A stretch of DNA of 64,000 bases from JAFDBW01 sp963825575 (GTDB lineage Bacteria; Desulfobacterota; Desulfuromonadia; Desulfuromonadales; BM103), in assembly GCA_963825575.1 (NCBI GenBank), contig CAWGUB010000019.1, positions 114,848 through 178,847 on the forward strand. The letters are read 5' to 3'. Below the pieces are notes generated by a model, which did not search any database, had not been told where the DNA came from, and was given only the letters and a program-made list of their open reading frames with translations. Shown one piece after another: positions 44,748 through 54,704 of this stretch. Each line of letters starts with the position of its first letter. The stretch's first letter is position 1. Position numbers and translations under genes: made by a program.

Positions 44748-45105
44748 GTGAGGCCCCCTGTATCGGGCCGGCTCCCGTACACAGAAGCCATTAGAAATCA
44801 CGGCAATCATGCCGACGTCTATGCCTAGCGCAGCGCAAAGCTTTCTTTTGCTTCGTTTTCTTTGTCGCTACAAAGAAAATGACGTTGCTGTCGGGCAACC
44901 CCGACGGTTTTGATCTTGTCTTTGAATTTCAGAATACAAAAAGCAAAACTGGCGGGTCGCGTCCCGCCAGACGCCATACTTTTGTCCGGCAACAAAAGTA
45001 TGCAAAAGTGCCTGCTCTTAGCAGAGGGCTATAAACGTTTGCGCATAAGATATGGCGTCCAGAGACAGCAGAGGTGGCGAGCCGGCCCGTTACAGGGGGC
45101 CTCAC
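44748..45105. repeat. Structured dispersed repeat, copy 4, head-to-head units with diverged left stem
   Basis: Bounded by 27-bp inverted repeats (44748-44774 and 45079-45105) with one mismatch, related to those of copy 3. Right unit: GGCGGGTCGCGTCCCGCC (44952-44969) and CATACTTTTGT/ACAAAAGTATG. Left unit: different stem sequences but the same shape, namely TTTTCTTTGT/ACAAAGAAAA (about 44857-44880) and GTCGGG/CCCGAC with a 4-base CAAC loop (44890-44905). The 44613-44747 stretch between copies 3 and 4 has no gene. The 45111-45178 flank repeats the 44547-44612 flank. Confidence 0.88.
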
Positions 45106-45214
45106 CGTACTGCTGTCATTATGGGGTGGCGGGATCGTGCTGATGAGCTCGGTTGCAACCGGCAGGCATGGAACTTAAAGCCCTGCTTCTTTTGAAGTCC
45201 AGTGGACTATCAAA

Positions 45215-45243
45215 AAGGCAACAGATGAACCACCCGTTGCCTT
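45215..45243. terminator. GGCAACAGAT-type hairpin at the edge of repeat copy 4
   Basis: AAGGCAAC and GTTGCCTT form an 8-bp stem with a 13-base loop starting AGATGAACC. It is related to the hairpins at 9122, 9704 and 55342. It may end transcripts from both sides of the repeat region. Confidence 0.55.
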
Positions 45244-45259
45244 CATAAACTACAAAGCT

Positions 45260-45302
45260 GAACCGCAAAGGGACGCTTGAATCGAACGCCCCTTTGCGGT
45301 TC
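45260..45302 (-). terminator. Hairpin overlapping the pntB stop codon
   Basis: GAACCGCAAAGGG (45260-45272) and CCCTTTGCGGTTC (45290-45302) form a perfect 13-bp stem around a 17-base loop. The pntB stop is in the upper arm. It has no good T run on the minus strand, so it may work as an RNA stability element or weak terminator for the pnt operon. Confidence 0.6.
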
Positions 45303-46665
45303 AGGTGGAAAACTCGCGGACCAGCTTGCTGAGCGTCTGCTTGGCATCGCCGAAGATCATCCGGGTGTTCTCGCGGTAGAAGAGCGGGTTATCGAGCCCG
45401 GCAAAACCGGAGGCCATCGACCGCTTCAGGACGAACACGCTGCGGGCGTAGTCGGCGTTGATAATCGGCATGCCGTAGATCGGGCTGCCCGGCGTCTCGC
45501 GGGCGGCAGGGTTGACCACATCGTTGGCGCCGATCACGATCGCCACGTCGAAGGTCTCCATGCGCGGATTGACCTCGTCCATCTCCAGCAGCAGGTCATA
45601 AGACACATCTGCTTCGGCCAGCAGCACGTTCATGTGCCCCGGCATGCGTCCGGCCACCGGGTGGATGGCGTACACCACTTCACAACCGTTCTTCTCGAGC
45701 AGGAGCTGCAACTCCTTGACCACATGCTGGGCCTGGGCGACGGCCATGCCGTAGCCCGGGATCACCACCACGCTCTGGGCCGCTTCAAGCACGAAATAGG
45801 CGTCCTCGGTGGTCAGCGCCGTGACCTCCCCCTCAATCTTGTCCGCGGCGCCGCCGGCGGCACCGAAACCGGAGAAGAGCACGTTGCCAAGGGTCCGGTT
45901 CATCGCCTTGCACATGATATTGGTCAGGATGATGCCGCTCGCGCCGACCAGCGAACCGGCGACAATCAGGATGTTGTTGTTGATGGCGAAACCGGCCGCA
46001 CAGGCCGCGAGCCCCGAGTAGCTGTTGAGCAGCGAGATAACCACCGGCATGTCAGCGCCGCCGATCGGGATCACTGTCATCACGCCAAGGGTTGCCGAAA
46101 GCACCACCGCCAAAAAGAGCCAGAAAGGCTGGCCGGGATAGAGCACAAAGAGCGCGCCGCAGGCAAAATTCGCCAGCAGCAGTCCGGCGTTGACCAGGCG
46201 CTGGCCACGAAACAGGACCGGCCGGCCGGGAAGCTTCTCACTCAGCTTGCCCCAGGCGACCAGGCTGCCGGTAAAGGTCACACCGCCGATCAGGATCGAC
46301 AGGAAGATCGTCAACAAGACAAAGCTGTCCAGTCGCGGCTGCGCCAACGCCACCCAGCCGACCAGCAGGCTGGCGAGCCCGCCGAAACCGTTGAACAGGG
46401 CGACCATCTCGGGCATGGCAGTCATCGCCACCAGCCGTGCCGCGAGGGTTCCGATCACGCCGCCGACTACGATTCCCAGCAGGATCCAGCGATAGTCGAT
46501 GATCGCCTGATCGAGCAGGGTCACGACCACCGCCAGCAGCATTCCCAGCGCAGAGAGGGTGTTGCCGCGGCGGGCCGTGGCCGGACTGCCGAGAAACTTC
46601 AGGCCGAGGATAAAGAGGACCGCAGCCGCGGTGTAAGACAGGTTGATCAGCAGGGTTACCGACAT
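45301..46665 (-). CDS. pntB: NAD(P) transhydrogenase beta subunit
   Basis: 454 residues. The N-terminal two-fifths is a membrane domain with about eight to nine helices (LSYTAAAVLFILGLKFLG and on). The C-terminal domain III binds NADP(H): AQSVVVIPGYGMAVAQAQH, AIHPVAGRMPGHMNVLLAEA, VAIVIGANDVVNPAARETPG and YGMPIINADYARSVFVLKRS. PntB with PntA uses the proton gradient to reduce NADP+ with NADH. It overlaps pntA2 by one base at its start. The 3' end overlaps a stable hairpin. Confidence 0.96.
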   Translation of the reverse strand: MSVTLLINLSYTAAAVLFILGLKFLGSPATARRGNTLSALGMLLAVVVTLLDQAIIDYRWILLGIVVGGVIGTLAARLVAMTAMPEMVALFNGFGGLASLLVGWVALAQPRLDSFVLLTIFLSILIGGVTFTGSLVAWGKLSEKLPGRPVLFRGQRLVNAGLLLANFACGALFVLYPGQPFWLFLAVVLSATLGVMTVIPIGGADMPVVISLLNSYSGLAACAAGFAINNNILIVAGSLVGASGIILTNIMCKAMNRTLGNVLFSGFGAAGGAADKIEGEVTALTTEDAYFVLEAAQSVVVIPGYGMAVAQAQHVVKELQLLLEKNGCEVVYAIHPVAGRMPGHMNVLLAEADVSYDLLLEMDEVNPRMETFDVAIVIGANDVVNPAARETPGSPIYGMPIINADYARSVFVLKRSMASGFAGLDNPLFYRENTRMIFGDAKQTLSKLVREFST

Positions 46666-46952
46666 TACTTAACCTTGTCCCGCTTCTTGAACATCGCCAA
46701 CATCCGGTCGGTGACCAGGTAGCCGCCGACCACGTTGATCGTCGCAAGCACCACGGCCATGGTGCCGAGCACGATCGTCAGCGTCGAGCCCTCGCCGCCG
46801 GCACCGACCAGCGCGCCAACCAGGGTGATGCCTGAGATGGCATTGGCGCCGGACATCAGCGGGGTGTGCAGGGTGGCCGGGACCTTCCCGATCAGCTCGA
46901 AGCCAAGGAAGACCGACAGGATTAAGATAAATGAGAGATGGATCAGGTCCAT
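46665..46952 (-). CDS. pntAB: NAD(P) transhydrogenase alpha-2 subunit (membrane part)
   Basis: 95 residues with three transmembrane helices: LSFILILSVFLGFELIGKVP, then TPLMSGANAISGITLVGALVG, and TIVLGTMAVVLATINVVGGYL. This is the separately encoded membrane portion of the alpha subunit found in split three-gene transhydrogenases, as in Rhodospirillum. The ATG at 46952 is 10 bases after the alpha-1 stop and its own stop overlaps the pntB start. Split pnt genes are normal for this group. Confidence 0.95.
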   Translation of the reverse strand: MDLIHLSFILILSVFLGFELIGKVPATLHTPLMSGANAISGITLVGALVGAGGEGSTLTIVLGTMAVVLATINVVGGYLVTDRMLAMFKKRDKVK

Positions 46953-46962
46953 GGCTGCTCCT

Positions 46963-48099
46963 TCATGCGTACTCTTGCTTGATCGTGGTATTGACGATCG
47001 CCCCGGCGTGGGTGATCAGGCAGCCAGCCAGGATTTCGTCCTGCAGATCGAGAATAAATTGCTGCTGCTCAACATCCCAGTATTCGTCGACCAGGTTTAA
47101 GAGGTTGTTGGAGTACATGTTGCTGGCATCGCGACAGACCTGGCTGGACCAGTTGCCGCTGCCGATGATCGTCACACCATCGCGTTCGACCACCTCGCCG
47201 GCAATCGAGCCTTCGACGTTGCCGCCGCTTTCCGCGGCCATGTCAACGATCACGCTGCCCGGCTGCATCCCCCGAAGCGTGTCAGCGGTCACCAGCAGCG
47301 GCGGCTTGCGGCCGAACACCTGGGCCGTGGTAATTACGATATCGGACTTTGCGATCTCTTCGGCCTGGCCCTGCTGCTGCCTGGCCAACTGTGCCGAAGT
47401 CAGCTGGCGGGCATAACCGTCCTCGGTCTGGCCGGTTTCGCCCAGGTCAATCTGCAGGAAGTTGGCCCCCAACGATTCCACCTGCTCGGCGACCACTGCG
47501 CGGGTGTCAAACGCGGTGACCCTGGCACCGAGGCGCCTGGCCGTGGCGATCGCCTGCAGCCCGGCAACCCCGGCGCCGATCACGAACACCCGGGCCGGCT
47601 TGATCGTCCCCGACGGGGTCATCATCATCGGCAGGATGCGGTTCAAGCGGTTGGCGGCCTGGATCACCATGACGTAACCGGCCAGGCTCGCCTGCGAACT
47701 CAAGGCGTCCATCTTCTGGGCACGGGTGATGCGCGGGACCATCTCCATACTGACCGCGCTGACCTGCCGGTCGCGCAGCGCTTCGACCAGACCCCGTTCG
47801 TTGAACGGGTCAAGGTAGCTGATGTGGACAGCGCCCGACTTCAGCTGCGCAACCTCGGTGAGCGTCGGCCGGTTCAGCCGCAGCACCAGGTCGGCCGATT
47901 CGAACATGGCTCTGCGGTCCTCGGTCACCCCGGCGCCGGCTTCACGGTACTGCTGGTCGGGGTAGCCGCAACCATCGCCGAGACCGGCCTCCACCTGCAC
48001 TTCGGACCCGGCGCGCGTCAGCTTGCCGACATTGACCGGGGTCATTGCGGCGCGTTGATCTTTCGGGCAGGTCTCATTGGGAATCGCGATCCGTGTCAT
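46963..48099 (-). CDS. pntAA: NAD(P) transhydrogenase alpha-1 subunit (NAD-binding)
   Basis: 378 residues. The soluble domain I is homologous to alanine dehydrogenase: MTRIAIPNETCPKDQRAAMTP at the start, VISYL-like VHISYLDPFNERGLVEALRD, RITRAQKMDALSSQASLAGY, and an NAD-binding motif VFVIGAGVAGLQAIATARRLG. The DLGETGQTEDGYARQLT loop is the PntA mobile-loop type. It hydride-transfers from NADH. First gene of the pntAA-pntAB-pntB operon; the 200-base upstream region has no clear promoter that I would trust. Confidence 0.95.
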   Translation of the reverse strand: MTRIAIPNETCPKDQRAAMTPVNVGKLTRAGSEVQVEAGLGDGCGYPDQQYREAGAGVTEDRRAMFESADLVLRLNRPTLTEVAQLKSGAVHISYLDPFNERGLVEALRDRQVSAVSMEMVPRITRAQKMDALSSQASLAGYVMVIQAANRLNRILPMMMTPSGTIKPARVFVIGAGVAGLQAIATARRLGARVTAFDTRAVVAEQVESLGANFLQIDLGETGQTEDGYARQLTSAQLARQQQGQAEEIAKSDIVITTAQVFGRKPPLLVTADTLRGMQPGSVIVDMAAESGGNVEGSIAGEVVERDGVTIIGSGNWSSQVCRDASNMYSNNLLNLVDEYWDVEQQQFILDLQDEILAGCLITHAGAIVNTTIKQEYA

Positions 48100-48313
48100 T
48101 CTGCAACTCTTTCGTTTGCGGCAGTCGCTGCGGCGGCGTGGGCGGAGCGACAGGCCCTTAAAGGATCAATTGTGAGAAACCCGTTTTGGTAAGCATGCAA
48201 TATAAGACGTACAGTACTTGACAATAATGGTCAAGCTTTCAGGCGAAAAAGATTCTTCTAAAACACCTGGTATCCTGAATTCTGACTACTGGATTCTGAA
48301 TTCCCCTCACCAT

Positions 48314-48820
48314 TCACGACTCGAAGGCCGTCACACCAAACAACGGATAAAGCCCCAGCATATGCTCGAGGAAGGTTTCGACCGCGGCACTTTCCGTAGC
48401 GTTCAATTGCTGCGTTTCGTCGCGGTCCGCGCTGATTATCTCGGCTTGATTGACGTTTCGGCAGAGTTGCAGCAGGCGTGCTGCGATCGACTGGTACTGT
48501 GCAAAATTGAGGCTGTTCTCCCTGCAGGTGAAGACCAGAGCCGTCGACCAGGATTGCTCGTCCGCGGCGTGCCGGACCAACCCGTCGCAGACCGGGTCGG
48601 CGGCGCCGATGCAGAGGGTCGGTCGGTCCACGTCGGCATCGGTTACGGTCAGCAGGTAGACTCCGGCAGCCTTGAGCTCAACGCGGTCAAACTCTTCGGC
48701 AAACGAAGCCCGGGGGATCACCAGGCCGCGGCCGGACCACTTTGACCGGGAGATGACCCTGACGCCGTCGGCGTGACCGTCCTGCAGGAAGATCCGGACA
48801 GAGAATGATTTGCCGGTCAT
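48314..48820 (-). CDS. GIY-YIG nuclease family protein (DUF4357-type)
   Basis: 168 residues from ATG at 48820. The order fits small GIY-YIG proteins: an N-terminal stretch KSFSVRIFLQDGHADGVRVI, then RVELKAAGVYLLTVTDAD (GIY replaced by GVY), RPTLCIGAADPVCDGLVRH (YIG replaced by CIG, Arg and His kept), and STALVFTCRENSLNFAQYQS. The altered motif could reduce activity, though the GVY/CIG form occurs in some members. It would act on DNA or as a regulator. It stands alone between the pnt operon and a ferritin-like gene. Confidence 0.7.
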   Translation of the reverse strand: MTGKSFSVRIFLQDGHADGVRVISRSKWSGRGLVIPRASFAEEFDRVELKAAGVYLLTVTDADVDRPTLCIGAADPVCDGLVRHAADEQSWSTALVFTCRENSLNFAQYQSIAARLLQLCRNVNQAEIISADRDETQQLNATESAAVETFLEHMLGLYPLFGVTAFES

Positions 48821-48855
48821 AACACCCACCGGTTAAGGAGACGGCCCATATTCAG

Positions 48856-49368
48856 CTAGATATCGGTATCCCGACCATACTGGCGGAATTCACCAAGGTT
48901 GCTGAACTCCCCCCATTCCAGGTGCTGGTTCGGGGCGTTGACGAAAGAGTAGAGGTTCTCAAGGATGTTGAAGTGCTGGTGCTCCTCGCCGGCGATCTTC
49001 AGCAGCAGGGCCTTCACTTTGGGGTCGTTCTCCTTGCTAGCGGCCTCCTCGTAGAATCGGAAGCTGTCGGCTTCGAGCTGCATGGCATGCTTGTAGGCCG
49101 GCAGGACCCCGGAGAGTTCGCTGAGGTCCCCACTCCTGGGGAGCAGTGAGAAGACGTTTTTCGCTGTCACGAGCGTTTCTGTCTCCGCCACGGTCCACTC
49201 ATCGTTGCCAGCCTTGAGCTCGCGGAACAGTTTGAAATGTTTGCGCTCATCCTCGGCCAGGCTGGAGAAAATCGTCTTCAGCCCCGGCAGCGTTGCCGAC
49301 CTTGCCAGGTTGGTGTAATAAACAAAGCCGTTGTCTTCCATCTCCATTGCAAAATCGAATACGTTCAT
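48856..49368 (-). CDS. Rubrerythrin-like diiron ferritin-family protein
   Basis: 170 residues, helical. Diiron ligand pattern: MEMEDNGFVYY with the first Glu, AEDERKHFKLF (ExxH), QLEADSFRFYEEAA, and AGEEHQHFNIL (ExxH). This is a four-helix bundle that binds two irons. The rubredoxin-like C-terminal domain of true rubrerythrin is missing; the C-terminus (APNQHLEWGEFSNLGEFRQY) instead is of the type seen in short ferritin-like proteins of anaerobes. It would reduce peroxide or store iron. It is alone on its strand. Confidence 0.85.
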   Translation of the reverse strand: MNVFDFAMEMEDNGFVYYTNLARSATLPGLKTIFSSLAEDERKHFKLFRELKAGNDEWTVAETETLVTAKNVFSLLPRSGDLSELSGVLPAYKHAMQLEADSFRFYEEAASKENDPKVKALLLKIAGEEHQHFNILENLYSFVNAPNQHLEWGEFSNLGEFRQYGRDTDI

Positions 49369-49472
49369 AATGCCCTCTCTGGAACGGGTCAGTGATTTAT
49401 TGTTTAAACTTTAGTTGACGTAGAGCGGCTGTCAAGATGTCGACCGGAGTTGGACGCAAAGGGGGTTATTGC

Positions 49473-50318
49473 TTACGACTCTCCAAGCTCCCCGGCGATG
49501 GCCCGGCAGGCCAGTTCTACGGCCTGCTGCATCGGCAGGCGGGTATGGGTTTTGGCCAGGAAGCCGCTGGTATGGACAAAGTGCACCTCCGGATCATCGG
49601 CGATCGCCCGAAAATCGACGATCGTGTTGTCACCTAGTCGCAGGAATTCCCAGCCTACACCGCGGTTTGAGGGGGTGATGCTCATCACCACCCGCTCATC
49701 ATCAAGGAACCGCAGATACAGCTCCATGGCCAGCTTCGGTTCATCGCTGATGTCGCTGAAGACCGTCTTGAGATGTCTGACCGGAACCACCCTGGCCTCT
49801 GCTTTGAGTCGCTCGAGACGCTTGGTCTTGCGTTCGATCAGGTCGATCATGTCCTTGCCGAGCGACTTCATCAGGAGGTAAAGAGAGTCCTCGCGGTCCA
49901 GCGACGCGACGCGGGAAAAAGTCGACAGGACATAGCCATCGATCGGCGACGAGGAGGCAAACAGTACGCGGGTATCGACGCCGAGGTGGTTGGCCGTGCG
50001 GTACGGCCCGCGCACATCCATCATGCTCAGCTGCGGATACCAGGCAAAGATCTCCATCGCGGCATCATGGAGGCCAAGGTACTGCATAACCAGGTGAAAG
50101 GCGCAGGGCAGCGAGCGATCCTGGTGGTGGTCGAAGTTACGGCGCTCGGGGGCGTATTCAAAGCCGACGTCCACCACGTAGGTGTTCAGGTCGGCCAGAT
50201 CCGCATCGGTCGGTTCGCGCCGGTGGACTTCGGCGTCTCCGAGGGTGGCGAGCAACACACACGCTGCCAGGAAGTCGTCCTTATGCGAGCTGCCGGGATG
50301 GGTAACGATCTTGTACAT
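49473..50318 (-). CDS. MYG1/UPF0160 family metal-dependent hydrolase-like protein
   Basis: 281 residues. The MYG1 pattern is visible: MYKIVTHPGSSHKDDFLAAC at the N-terminus, TYVVDVGFEYAPERRNFDHHQ (DHH-like metal site), and GWEFLRLGDN with a C-terminal VHFVHTSGFLAKT. The family includes a mitochondrial 3'-5' exonuclease, and the DHH motif suggests phosphoesterase activity. The bacterial role is unknown. A DMT permease gene is next to it on the same strand (87 bases upstream). Confidence 0.85.
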   Translation of the reverse strand: MYKIVTHPGSSHKDDFLAACVLLATLGDAEVHRREPTDADLADLNTYVVDVGFEYAPERRNFDHHQDRSLPCAFHLVMQYLGLHDAAMEIFAWYPQLSMMDVRGPYRTANHLGVDTRVLFASSSPIDGYVLSTFSRVASLDREDSLYLLMKSLGKDMIDLIERKTKRLERLKAEARVVPVRHLKTVFSDISDEPKLAMELYLRFLDDERVVMSITPSNRGVGWEFLRLGDNTIVDFRAIADDPEVHFVHTSGFLAKTHTRLPMQQAVELACRAIAGELGES

Positions 50319-50405
50319 TGCATTCTTCTCGGATCAAAGGCAGCAAAACCTGCCTTTAAATCTTATCAGGTTTCGGCGCTTGTGATAGCTGATCCCCGGC
50401 CTGTC

Positions 50406-51299
50406 TCAACTTTTTCGCCAGAAAAGCGGTTTCGGCGCATTGGCCAGGTAGGCCCCGCAGACCACCAGGAGTCCGCCGCCAAGCAGGGAAATGTCGAGCG
50501 GTTCACCGAGCAAAAGTGTCGCCAGGAGGACGCCGTTGACCGGCACAAAATTGATGAAGACCGCAGCCCGCGACGGGCCGATTTTCTGAATCCCCTCAAA
50601 ATACCAGAGGAACCCGACCACGGTGCCGAACAGGCCGAGGTAGCCGATACTGAGCCAGACCATCCAGGAGAAACGCAGCGCTTCCGGCAGGCTGCCATAG
50701 TACAGCGCCGGGACCGACAGCAGCAGCGTCCCGGCAATCGCAGACCAGCAGACCGCTGCCAGCGGCGAGAGCCCGCGCATCGCCGTCTTGCCGATAATCG
50801 AGTAGAGGGTCCAGGACAGGACGCAGCCGAAGATCAGCAGTTCGCCCCGGCCGATGCCGCCGCTGAAAATCTGCAGAGGATGGCCCTTGGTGATAACCAC
50901 CAGCGCACCGACCACCGAAAGGGGAACGCCGATCAGCCTGCTCAGCGGCAGAGCTTCGCGGTAGATCAACGCCGAACAGAGGGTGATGGCGACCGGATTC
51001 AGGGCGATGATCAGCGCGGCGCGCGCCGCACCGATCAGGGTCAGTCCGTTGAAGAAAAACAGGTTGTAGGCAAACACCCCGGTCAGGCCAAGCGCGACGA
51101 CCGCCAGGGCTTGTCGAGCGTTGAGCTTCGGCAACCGCCCCTCGGTCTTCCAGACCGCCAGCAGCAGACATGCCGATGCGATCGCAAAACGGAAAAATGC
51201 CGCAGAAACCGGGTGCGCGTTGCCGGCCAGGAAACGCCCGGCGACAAAGGTCCCGCCCCAGAAAAAGGCCACGGCAAAGAGTTTCAGGTAGGTTTTCAA
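50406..51299 (-). CDS. EamA/DMT family permease
   Basis: 297 residues with about ten transmembrane helices in two EamA repeats: FAVAFFWGGTFVAGRFLAG and the second repeat SWTLYSIIGKTAMRGLSPLA, with LSIGYLGLFGTVVGFLWYF. The family exports small metabolites such as amino acids or nucleosides, but the substrate is unknown. ATG at 51299 follows a purine-rich stretch. It is 86 bases upstream of the MYG1 gene, probably a separate unit. Confidence 0.88.
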   Translation of the reverse strand: MKTYLKLFAVAFFWGGTFVAGRFLAGNAHPVSAAFFRFAIASACLLLAVWKTEGRLPKLNARQALAVVALGLTGVFAYNLFFFNGLTLIGAARAALIIALNPVAITLCSALIYREALPLSRLIGVPLSVVGALVVITKGHPLQIFSGGIGRGELLIFGCVLSWTLYSIIGKTAMRGLSPLAAVCWSAIAGTLLLSVPALYYGSLPEALRFSWMVWLSIGYLGLFGTVVGFLWYFEGIQKIGPSRAAVFINFVPVNGVLLATLLLGEPLDISLLGGGLLVVCGAYLANAPKPLFWRKS

Positions 51300-51439
51300 A
51301 CAAGCCCTCGGTCAGGAATTCCGCGGCAGTCTGTCGGGGTTTTTCGCCATCAGGCAAAACAGATCAATAGAAGCATAGACCATTGGCGATACTTCTCAAC
51401 CTGGTGCGAAGCGGGAATCCTTTGCTGATCTGTCACCGA

Positions 51440-51979
51440 TCACGATTGACGGTCCAGCAGGGCAATGCTCAGGGTCTGGTCGCCGCAACTCAACCACAAG
51501 GTGCCGTCCTGCAATGTACATTGAAGTTGCATGCTGCGTTGCACCAGGCCGGCCAGCTCCCTGCTGGTTGCTTCAGGAACTTCCAACACCCTGAGGTTGT
51601 CGAAGCGTTGCAGCTTGCCGGCGTTGCGCTGCCACCAGAGGTCGGCGGTGCGGCCGCCATAAAGGTAGAGATAGACCCGGGCTGCCCGGCTGCAGGCCTT
51701 GCGCACCCGCCGCTCATCGGGCAGGCCGACATCGACCCAGAGCTCGATCTCGTTGGTCAAAGTCTTCTGCCAGAGGTCCGGTTCATCGTCGACGCACAGC
51801 CCCTTGGTGAAACTCAGCTGTTCATCGGCGTGCAGGATGAAGGCCAGCAGGCGCACCATCATGCGTTCGTCAGTCTCCGAAGGGTGGCGGGCCAAAGTCA
51901 GCTGGTGCTCGCCATAATAGTGGCGGTCAAGATCGGAGATCTGCAGACTGGCTTTGAAAATGGTGGCCGTCAGTGCCAT
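51440..51979 (-). CDS. yaeQ: YaeQ family protein
   Basis: 179 residues, matching the family length. The YaeQ pattern is strong: MALTATIFKASLQISDLDRH, LTLARHPSETDERMMVRLLA, GLCVDDEPDLWQKTLTNEIELW and GLPDERRVRKAC. It has a PD-(D/E)XK nuclease-like fold from published structures, but the biological role is uncertain (once linked to RfaH suppression). It lies upstream on the minus strand of nothing obvious and is separate from the ABC-F gene. Confidence 0.92.
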   Translation of the reverse strand: MALTATIFKASLQISDLDRHYYGEHQLTLARHPSETDERMMVRLLAFILHADEQLSFTKGLCVDDEPDLWQKTLTNEIELWVDVGLPDERRVRKACSRAARVYLYLYGGRTADLWWQRNAGKLQRFDNLRVLEVPEATSRELAGLVQRSMQLQCTLQDGTLWLSCGDQTLSIALLDRQS

Positions 51980-52058
51980 GGGAATCCTTCATAGCTGGCA
52001 GTAATTTTCACATCTCTCGTCCCGCGCTCCGCATCCCGGAAAAAAGCTCGGCTTGTTT

Positions 52059-53690
<1,632 letters not shown>

Positions 53691-53728
53691 GAGATTAAGG
53701 TGTTCCTTAACGAGATGTTATGTACAAA

Positions 53729-53757
53729 CAAAAAACCACAGGGCCATCCCCTGTGGT
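53729..53757 (-). terminator. Rho-independent terminator upstream of the ABC-F gene
   Basis: Read on the minus strand: ACCACAGGG, a 5-base loop, CCCTGTGGT, then TTTTT. It follows the stop of the pterin dehydratase gene (53802) and separates that operon from the ABC-F gene. Confidence 0.85.
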
Positions 53758-53801
53758 CGTTGCGACGCGCATCTATAGCACTCTTGTCTTATCGAGACAA
53801 C

Positions 53802-54161
53802 TTATTTCGCAACCGGTTCCCCGGCAACGACGCACTGCTCGGTTTTCGCCGCCATGATGAAATCGTTGACATGCAGCCCGGCGATCGTGTGCGTCCACCA
53901 GGACACCGTCACCCGGCCCCACTCGGTGACGATGGCCGGATGATGGTCTTCCTGTTCGGCGATGGCGCCGATCCGGTTGGTCATGGCGAGGGCCTGGGCG
54001 AAGTTTTTGCGCGTAAAGGTCTTCTCCAGGCGCTTGATGCCGGCCACCTCCGTGATTCGCCAACCCGGCAACTGCAGCAGGTAGCGCGTGATCTCCTCCG
54101 GGGTCGCCTGCGGGGCGCCGGCCCGGCAGACCGCGCAACGCCTGTCAGCCAAATCGGTCAT
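53802..54161 (-). CDS. phhB: 4a-hydroxytetrahydrobiopterin dehydratase (PCD/DCoH)
   Basis: 119 residues. The PCD signature is EDHHPAIVTEWGRVTVSWWT with HTIAGLHVNDFIMAAKT. The N-terminal tail has CAVC, an extra stretch. The enzyme dehydrates 4a-hydroxy-tetrahydropterin in pterin recycling or works in molybdopterin-related roles in bacteria without phenylalanine hydroxylase. It starts 2 bases after the preceding small membrane protein gene and shares its transcript. The terminator at 53729 lies after its stop. Confidence 0.93.
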   Translation of the reverse strand: MTDLADRRCAVCRAGAPQATPEEITRYLLQLPGWRITEVAGIKRLEKTFTRKNFAQALAMTNRIGAIAEQEDHHPAIVTEWGRVTVSWWTHTIAGLHVNDFIMAAKTEQCVVAGEPVAK

Positions 54162-54163
54162 CG

Positions 54164-54565
54164 CTACTCCCAGTGATCACCGCGACGGCTGCGCAGTTCG
54201 ATGTCGAGCGACTGGACCCGCCCCTGGTCGTTGATAAAGGAGCTGAGCAGCCAGCTCACCACACTGATGATCAGCGAACCGAGCAGCGCCGAGCCGAAAC
54301 CGTCCACCACCAGGCCACCTATCACACCAGAGGTCATCATCAACAGGAACGCATTGATCACAAAGGTGAACAGGCCCAGGGTCAGGATATTGATCGGCAG
54401 AGTCAGGATAATCAGGATCGGGCGGAAAAACGCATTGAGAATGCCCAGGACCAGAGCGGCGACCAGCGCCGAGCCGAACCCGCCGACCTGGATGCCGGGG
54501 AAGAGGTACGCCGCAACCATGATGGCAACGCTAAGAATCAGCCATCTGAGCAATAGACCTTTCAT
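54164..54565 (-). CDS. Phage holin family 4 (YvlD-like) small membrane protein
   Basis: 133 residues from ATG at 54565, with CGGAG about 8 bases before. Four hydrophobic segments: LLLRWLILSVAIMVAAYLFPG, SALVAALVLGILNAFFRPIL, ILTLPINILTLGLFTFVINA and FGSALLGSLIISVVSWLLSS. This is the PF04020-type family (YvlD), annotated as holin-like but mostly a chromosomal protein with no phage role. No phage genes lie nearby. It starts an operon with the pterin dehydratase, 2 bases apart. Confidence 0.88.
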   Translation of the reverse strand: MKGLLLRWLILSVAIMVAAYLFPGIQVGGFGSALVAALVLGILNAFFRPILIILTLPINILTLGLFTFVINAFLLMMTSGVIGGLVVDGFGSALLGSLIISVVSWLLSSFINDQGRVQSLDIELRSRRGDHWE

Positions 54566-54704
54566 CTGCACATCTCCGATCCTGTTTGTTGTTTAGCAGT
54601 CTTATTATATCGCAATCGCGTGATTTTTGGGCTGCTCATCGGCACACATTCAGTTGATGTGTCCCGATGCACTTTTCCATTGTTCATGGGATTTAGGACG
54701 AAAA

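Noticed and set aside
45277..46722. A 481-codon open frame opposite pntB
   Set aside because: His/Gln/Asp-rich composition typical of antisense of GC-rich membrane protein genes.
49446..49460. GGACGCAAAG resembling part of a c-di-GMP (GEMM) riboswitch
   Set aside because: The upstream half of the aptamer is missing and there is no gene downstream on that strand.
49773..51428. A 551-codon open frame across the MYG1 and DMT genes
   Set aside because: Runs antisense through two recognisable genes.
54164..54565. Prophage remnant, suggested by a holin-family label
   Set aside because: The YvlD-type family is a common chromosomal membrane protein and no phage genes are near.
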